A program made the translations under genes and the position numbers. Below, piece by piece: positions 14,830 through 17,764 of a stretch of DNA of 17,764 nt. The DNA comes from Acidobacteriota bacterium (GTDB taxonomy: Bacteria > Acidobacteriota > Terriglobia > 20CM-2-55-15). The stretch lies in assembly GCA_003223895.1 (NCBI GenBank), contig QHXD01000098.1, positions 1 through 17,764 on the forward strand. The letters run 5' to 3'. Each line of letters opens with the position of its first letter. Positions within the stretch are counted from its first letter, which is position 1. A model generated the notes under the pieces. It saw only the letters and a program-made list of their open reading frames with translations. It was not told the DNA's origin and did no database searches.

Positions 14830-15575
14830 GCAAGATCTCCAGCGATTGGGGATCCGAGCGCCAAACGAAGCAGCGTCAAGCGGCGAGAGACACTGGCGAT
14901 CAGAAGCTCTCCCAGAAAGATGCGGCCGAAGCCGTCGAGCGTGATCACGTTTCCGCTAATGACCGCTTTGGGATGGTCGGTCTGGATCTCGGAGACAATG
15001 GAGGTCACGATGTAGCCGTTGACTTCAGGAATCTGCCGCTTGCCGGGCTGAGGCTGGAGTGCTTTTTCCGATTTCAGGAACCGGCTCCCATTACGGTTGA
15101 AGAAGGCGTCGTCCGTCGAATAGGCGCGGCTCAGAGAATCTCGCGTAGCGTATTTGGTGAACAGATCGATGTCCAGTTTGACGTTGATCGGATATCCGTC
15201 GAGCCGGAGATTTGTGATTTGCGTTCCGGCCGGGACAATGGAAGGCTCGCTGCCATCCACGGGATGTGTTGAAGTAAACGTTGCCTCGAGCGAGTCGGCG
15301 GTAAGACGGCCGTTCACGTTCAGTGCCTTCACGACTGAATCTGCCAGCGTCTTGTACGCGTTTTCTCGTACGCTGAAGTCGCCTGTGGCCTGAGTACGAG
15401 CGTTGTCGAAGGACAGCACGTCGCCAAACGCCGCTCGATCGACATTCGAACGCGAATAACCTCCGATGACAGGGAGTGAACTCGCCCCCTGGACCCAAAT
15501 GATCAAATCGTCCGGTTTATGGATGTGGGCCGCAACACCCACGGCGTTACCGCGGAAAATGAATCGTTTCTCCAT
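14790..15575 (-). CDS. unknown 261-aa soluble protein in sigma/CHAT operon
   Basis: The protein has 261 residues and no signal peptide or membrane segment. It begins MEKRFIFRGNAVGVAAHI, has VQGASSLPVIGGYSRS near residues 28-43, INVKLDIDLFTKYATRDSL mid-way and DGFGRIFLGELLIASVSRRLTLLRL near the C-terminus. The pattern is beta-rich. I have a vague memory of similar unnamed proteins in other bacteria but cannot name a family. A clear AAAGGAGA ribosome site precedes the ATG and overlaps the end of the anti-sigma gene (9-bp gap). Its end overlaps the CHAT gene by 40 bp. Placement between anti-sigma and CHAT protein suggests it is a substrate, adaptor or effector of the system. Confidence 0.85.
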   Translation of the reverse strand: MEKRFIFRGNAVGVAAHIHKPDDLIIWVQGASSLPVIGGYSRSNVDRAAFGDVLSFDNARTQATGDFSVRENAYKTLADSVVKALNVNGRLTADSLEATFTSTHPVDGSEPSIVPAGTQITNLRLDGYPINVKLDIDLFTKYATRDSLSRAYSTDDAFFNRNGSRFLKSEKALQPQPGKRQIPEVNGYIVTSIVSEIQTDHPKAVISGNVITLDGFGRIFLGELLIASVSRRLTLLRLALGSPIAGDLACADIETNGSVIY

Positions 15576-15584
15576 GCCTCTCCT

Positions 15585-16247
15585 TTATTTTGACCGCAGC
15601 ACAAAATTGTATTCGTCTATGTCTTCGGGAATGGAGCCGGCTCCGCTCTTCGGTCTGACGCGAATCATATACGGTCCCGGCTTCAGTCCGGTTACCGGTA
15701 ACAGTAAATGGAGCGATCCTCTGGAGGGAGCAGGTGCAGGCACACTGAATCTCAAGCTCCCGGCCTCGTCGTAAACCTCAAGGGTATAAGAGGAATCGGG
15801 AATGGTCACGTTAACGTCGAGAATCAATTGCACAAACCGATCGTGTTCCGAAATTTCAACGACCGGATCTTCGCCACGGGTCGCCGCGCGCGCAACAACA
15901 CTCGGAATTGTTTGTGCCTGGTTGACGTTCGCCAGGTCTCGTTCAAGCCGAGGGATGACCCACACCGATTGATAGAGCGTGACGCCCAGAAGCAGAGCGG
16001 CAGCTACAGGTGCGGCCACTGCGGGCCGCAGCCGGATCCACCAGTTTGAGGGGCGCTCCTGAAGAGCTACGGGACGTGGAGTTGCCGCCTGGGCCTGGCC
16101 GGCAAAAACGCTCTTTGCATTGTCCGCCAGAGCGAAAACTGAGCGAACCTCGTCGGCGCACTCCACGCACATAAAATAATGCTCTTGGAGAATATAGCGC
16201 TCGGCCGCACGCAACTTGATTGCTTCTTCGTGGTCCATTACTTTCAC
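15585..16247 (-). CDS. zinc-finger-type membrane anti-sigma factor
   Basis: This 220-residue protein has an N-terminal cytosolic ZAS-like motif: H6, then EHYFMCVECADEV with H23-x3-C27-x2-C30. One membrane segment lies at about 74-98 (AVAAPVAAALLLGVTLYQSVWVI). The C-terminal periplasmic domain (about 130-220) is beta-rich and Ig/FN3-like (SSYTLEVYDEAGSLRFSVP...TGLKPGPYMIRVRPKSG). It should hold the adjacent ECF sigma factor inactive until a signal from the envelope. Compared with usual ZAS proteins (AERYLLGEL...FEEH), about a dozen residues between AERYIL and EHYF are missing. The GTG start at 16247 makes a GTGA overlap with the sigma stop, which favours it over ATG 16238. Confidence 0.87.
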   Translation of the reverse strand: MKVMDHEEAIKLRAAERYILQEHYFMCVECADEVRSVFALADNAKSVFAGQAQAATPRPVALQERPSNWWIRLRPAVAAPVAAALLLGVTLYQSVWVIPRLERDLANVNQAQTIPSVVARAATRGEDPVVEISEHDRFVQLILDVNVTIPDSSYTLEVYDEAGSLRFSVPAPAPSRGSLHLLLPVTGLKPGPYMIRVRPKSGAGSIPEDIDEYNFVLRSK

Positions 16248-16867
16248 GTCACCTGTTCGAACTGCGCTGCTCTACTTTGGTTAAAACGTGTTCGGAAGCA
16301 TGCCTTGGCGCGATGGAGAAGGACACGAAGATATTCGCGATTCACATTGAGCTGCCGGCAAACCTCTTCCTTGTCCCTCTCTTCAAAAAAGATCATTCGC
16401 AGCAGCTCCCGCTCCTTTGCGGGCAAACCGGCGAGGACCCTTCTTACCAGCGTCTTGCGTTCCTCAGTGACCAGCTCGCTTTCAGCATCGGCACTATTGT
16501 CTACCGCCTCGAAGTATTCATCGCCATACGAGTTTGTGCGCGTCTCGGCCCGGAGCGATTCCAGCATTACATTGTTGCAAACTGCATTTACAAACGCGCC
16601 CAGTCGTTCCGGGTGCCGTAATCCGTTCTTTCGCCTCAATGTGTTCAAGACCCGCAAAAACGTCTCCTGGCGAACTTCCTCGATCAAATGCGCCGATCGT
16701 AATTTCGATCGCAGCTTCATGCGAATCAATTCACCGAAATAGGAAACAAAGTGTCCCTCGGTTATCGGGTCTCCCTCCGTCAATAGTCGTAGATATTCGT
16801 GATCGAAGGTTACCAGTTCCACGTGATTATCGCTCAGCGGCCATTCGTTTGCTTTCGAGGAACTCAT
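16244..16867 (-). CDS. ECF RNA polymerase sigma factor
   Basis: This 207-residue protein has region 2 at about residues 38-105 (HFVSYFGELIRMKL...IEEVRQETFLRVL...RLGAFVNAVCNNVMLESLR) and region 4 at about 148-198 (LAGLPAKERELLRMIFFEERDKEEVCRQLNVNREYLRVLLHRAKACF, a helix-turn-helix). It lacks regions 1 and 3, as expected of ECF factors. It directs RNA polymerase to its own promoter set. The GTGA overlap with the anti-sigma gene shows coupled expression. The ATG at 16867 has only a weak ribosome site. A GTAAC-N15-TTCACTA motif 48 bases upstream suggests autoregulation. Confidence 0.93.
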   Translation of the reverse strand: MSSSKANEWPLSDNHVELVTFDHEYLRLLTEGDPITEGHFVSYFGELIRMKLRSKLRSAHLIEEVRQETFLRVLNTLRRKNGLRHPERLGAFVNAVCNNVMLESLRAETRTNSYGDEYFEAVDNSADAESELVTEERKTLVRRVLAGLPAKERELLRMIFFEERDKEEVCRQLNVNREYLRVLLHRAKACFRTRFNQSRAAQFEQVT

Positions 16868-16914
16868 GCTATCCAGGCAGGAGGTGAGAAGGACGATTCT
16901 TCATCACGATAGGA

Positions 16915-16941
16915 TAGTGAACCAAGGGCAGGCAGTGTTAC
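16915..16941 (-). promoter_or_regulatory. candidate autoregulatory ECF promoter of the sigma/CHAT operon
   Basis: On the minus strand GTAAC (16941-16937), 15 bases, then TTCACTA (16921-16915) lie upstream of the sigma start. The same motif and the same spacing precede the secreted-protein gene at 12184-12158. The N15 spacers differ, so the match is not from a recent duplication. Confidence 0.62.
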
Positions 16942-16987
16942 CCGAAAAGATCCGAATCTATACGTAGATGTGGCGGACTGTTCGGGT

Positions 16988-17092
16988 CGGTTAAACCACA
17001 AAGACACAAAGGCACAAAGAAATTCGGCAACCAGGGGTCAGACCCCTGGTTGCCGAATTTCTTTGTGCCTTTGTGTCTTTGTGGTTTAACCG
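16988..17092. repeat. 105-bp palindrome with 52-bp perfect arms (CACAAAG family, GGGGTC centre)
   Basis: Bases 16988-17039 are the exact reverse complement of 17041-17092 around one central A. Outer arms: GGTTAAACCACAAAGACACA and so on, of the same family as 12210-12328; inner part GGCAACCAGGGGTC-A-GACCCCTGGTTGCC, a different repeat type. Its right end supplies the stop codon and last codon of the sulfur-carrier gene. The rest of the 218-bp gap before the sigma gene holds the candidate ECF promoter and otherwise nothing I recognise. Confidence 0.93.
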
Positions 17093-17367
17093 CCACCCGC
17101 AATCGAAGGCAAAATCGAAATCGTGTCCCCATTCCTGACTTCCGTGTCCAGTTCCTTTTTGTCGCGGATGTTGTCCTCATTGACAAAGATATTGATAAAC
17201 CGCTTCACGTTCTTGCCATCCTCGAGTACACGCTCGCCAAATCCCTTGAACTGCGAATCCAGCGTGCGCAGAATCTCGCCGACGGTAGCGCCCTCGACTT
17301 TCACTTCGGACTGACCGGAGGTTATTGGTCTCAACGGCGTAGGAATCTTTACGGTAACACTGCTCAT
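17086..17367 (-). CDS. MoaD/ThiS-like ubiquitin-fold sulfur carrier protein (CysO-like)
   Basis: This 93-residue protein with a beta-grasp pattern (SSVTVKIPTPLRPITSGQSEVKVEG, helix VGEILRTLDSQFKGF, NIFVNEDNIRDKKELDTEV) ends in DTISILPSIAGGG. The C-terminal Gly-Gly is the site that is adenylated and thiocarboxylated in MoaD, ThiS and CysO. The ATG at 17367 overlaps the JAMM peptidase stop by ATGA and has AGGAG upstream; the longer frame to 17493 lies inside the peptidase gene and was rejected. Pairing with a JAMM peptidase resembles the mycobacterial Mec-CysO-CysM cysteine pathway, so a sulfur donor for cysteine synthesis is the best guess. The tail is GGG where GG is usual; the last Gly codon and stop lie in the palindrome. 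Confidence 0.88.
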   Translation of the reverse strand: MSSVTVKIPTPLRPITSGQSEVKVEGATVGEILRTLDSQFKGFGERVLEDGKNVKRFINIFVNEDNIRDKKELDTEVRNGDTISILPSIAGGG

Positions 17368-17764
17368 TTCGAATCTCCTGTGATCAAGGGCTCCTCGTAG
17401 AACTTCCTCTCTCCCTCGTTCAGCACCCAGCTCTGGGCGCTGGCAACGGTTCCTTTCTGAACGGAAATAATGACGTACGAGTAATCGGGCCACGCGCGAT
17501 CCGTGTCGGTCTGTGAGGGCTTCGACGGGTGGTCCGGATGGGAATGATAAATGCCCACAATCTCCAGCGGGCTCTTCTCGAATTCGCGCTCGACGCGCAG
17601 CATGTCGAGCGGATCCATGTCATAGCGATCGTGTGCGCGTTCCTTGTTCAGATTCTTGCAGGTCCTGAACGTATGAACGACTTTGTCTTTCCCCATGCTG
17701 CCGACCATCAGGCCGCAACACTCGTTGGGATATGACGCTTCCGTGTGATCGTAAATCTGTCTCA
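17364..17764 (-). CDS. JAMM/Mov34 (M67-type) metallopeptidase, Mec-like, 5' partial
   Basis: The frame runs to the right edge, so the start is outside; 132 residues are visible. It reads YPNECCGLMVG at the start, with the catalytic Glu of JAMM enzymes. The zinc motif GIYHSHPDHPSKPSQTDTD fits HxH-x7-S-x2-D exactly. Bacterial JAMM peptidases of this size act on ubiquitin-like sulfur carriers, releasing cysteine from CysO-Cys (Mec) or trimming residues after Gly-Gly (QbsD). The ATGA overlap with the carrier gene strongly supports such a pairing. An in-frame ATG at 17708 is internal, because the conserved Glu lies upstream of it. Confidence 0.9.
   Translation of the reverse strand, partial: RQIYDHTEASYPNECCGLMVGSMGKDKVVHTFRTCKNLNKERAHDRYDMDPLDMLRVEREFEKSPLEIVGIYHSHPDHPSKPSQTDTDRAWPDYSYVIISVQKGTVASAQSWVLNEGERKFYEEPLITGDSK

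Noticed and set aside
14670..15272. 200-aa plus-strand open frame
   Set aside because: It is antisense to the CHAT start and the 261-aa gene, which have ribosome sites and coupled ends.
16179..16742. 187-aa plus-strand open frame
   Set aside because: It is antisense to the sigma and anti-sigma genes; serine/arginine-rich translation is typical of a shadow frame.

Overview
The window (about 57% G+C by eye, dense with genes, no tRNA or rRNA seen, no gene-free stretch over 300 bases) looks like a chromosomal piece of a soil-type Gram-negative bacterium. Acidobacteriota is my best guess. It rests on the mix of DUF444/SpoVR, DUF3500, TPR-CHAT and zinc-finger anti-sigma genes plus abundant GTAG-type palindromic repeats; no marker gene proves it.

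Layout. Bases 2-2609 (+) hold a stress/sporulation-type module: DUF444 VWA-like protein (5' end cut off), SpoVR family protein and a small unknown protein, closely packed; the usual PrkA kinase would lie upstream of the window. Bases 2720-5345 (+) hold an ABC-2 type exporter: an ATPase followed by a permease whose reading frame is broken near 4687-4700. Bases 5444-6718 (+) hold a soluble GAF-domain histidine kinase with no response regulator beside it. Bases 6808-10446 (+) hold three apparently exported or formerly exported proteins: a large alpha/beta hydrolase, a DUF3500 protein and a HupE/UreJ-N-terminal-like protein with an EF-hand-like loop. They converge on aroF (DAHP synthase, - strand, 10447-11478). 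Further right, all on the - strand, lie a small secreted protein (11557-12129), a four-gene operon read from 16867 down to 12328 (ECF sigma factor, membrane anti-sigma factor, unknown 261-aa protein, TPR-CHAT lipoprotein), and a Mec/CysO-like pair (JAMM peptidase plus ubiquitin-fold sulfur carrier) at the right edge.

The two most interesting themes are these. (1) The ECF sigma/anti-sigma/unknown/CHAT operon appears to be a self-regulated envelope signalling or protease system. The region before the sigma gene and the region before the separate secreted-protein gene share the same bipartite promoter-like motif, GTAAC-N15-TTCACTA, with identical spacing, so the secreted protein is a candidate regulon member. 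(2) Almost every gene junction carries a perfect or near-perfect palindrome. These include two copies of a GTAG-headed REP-like element (one forming a stop codon, one inside a signal peptide), a palindrome that gives two convergent genes the same C-terminal residues, and two 105-119-bp palindromes of one sequence family that bracket the sigma/CHAT operon.
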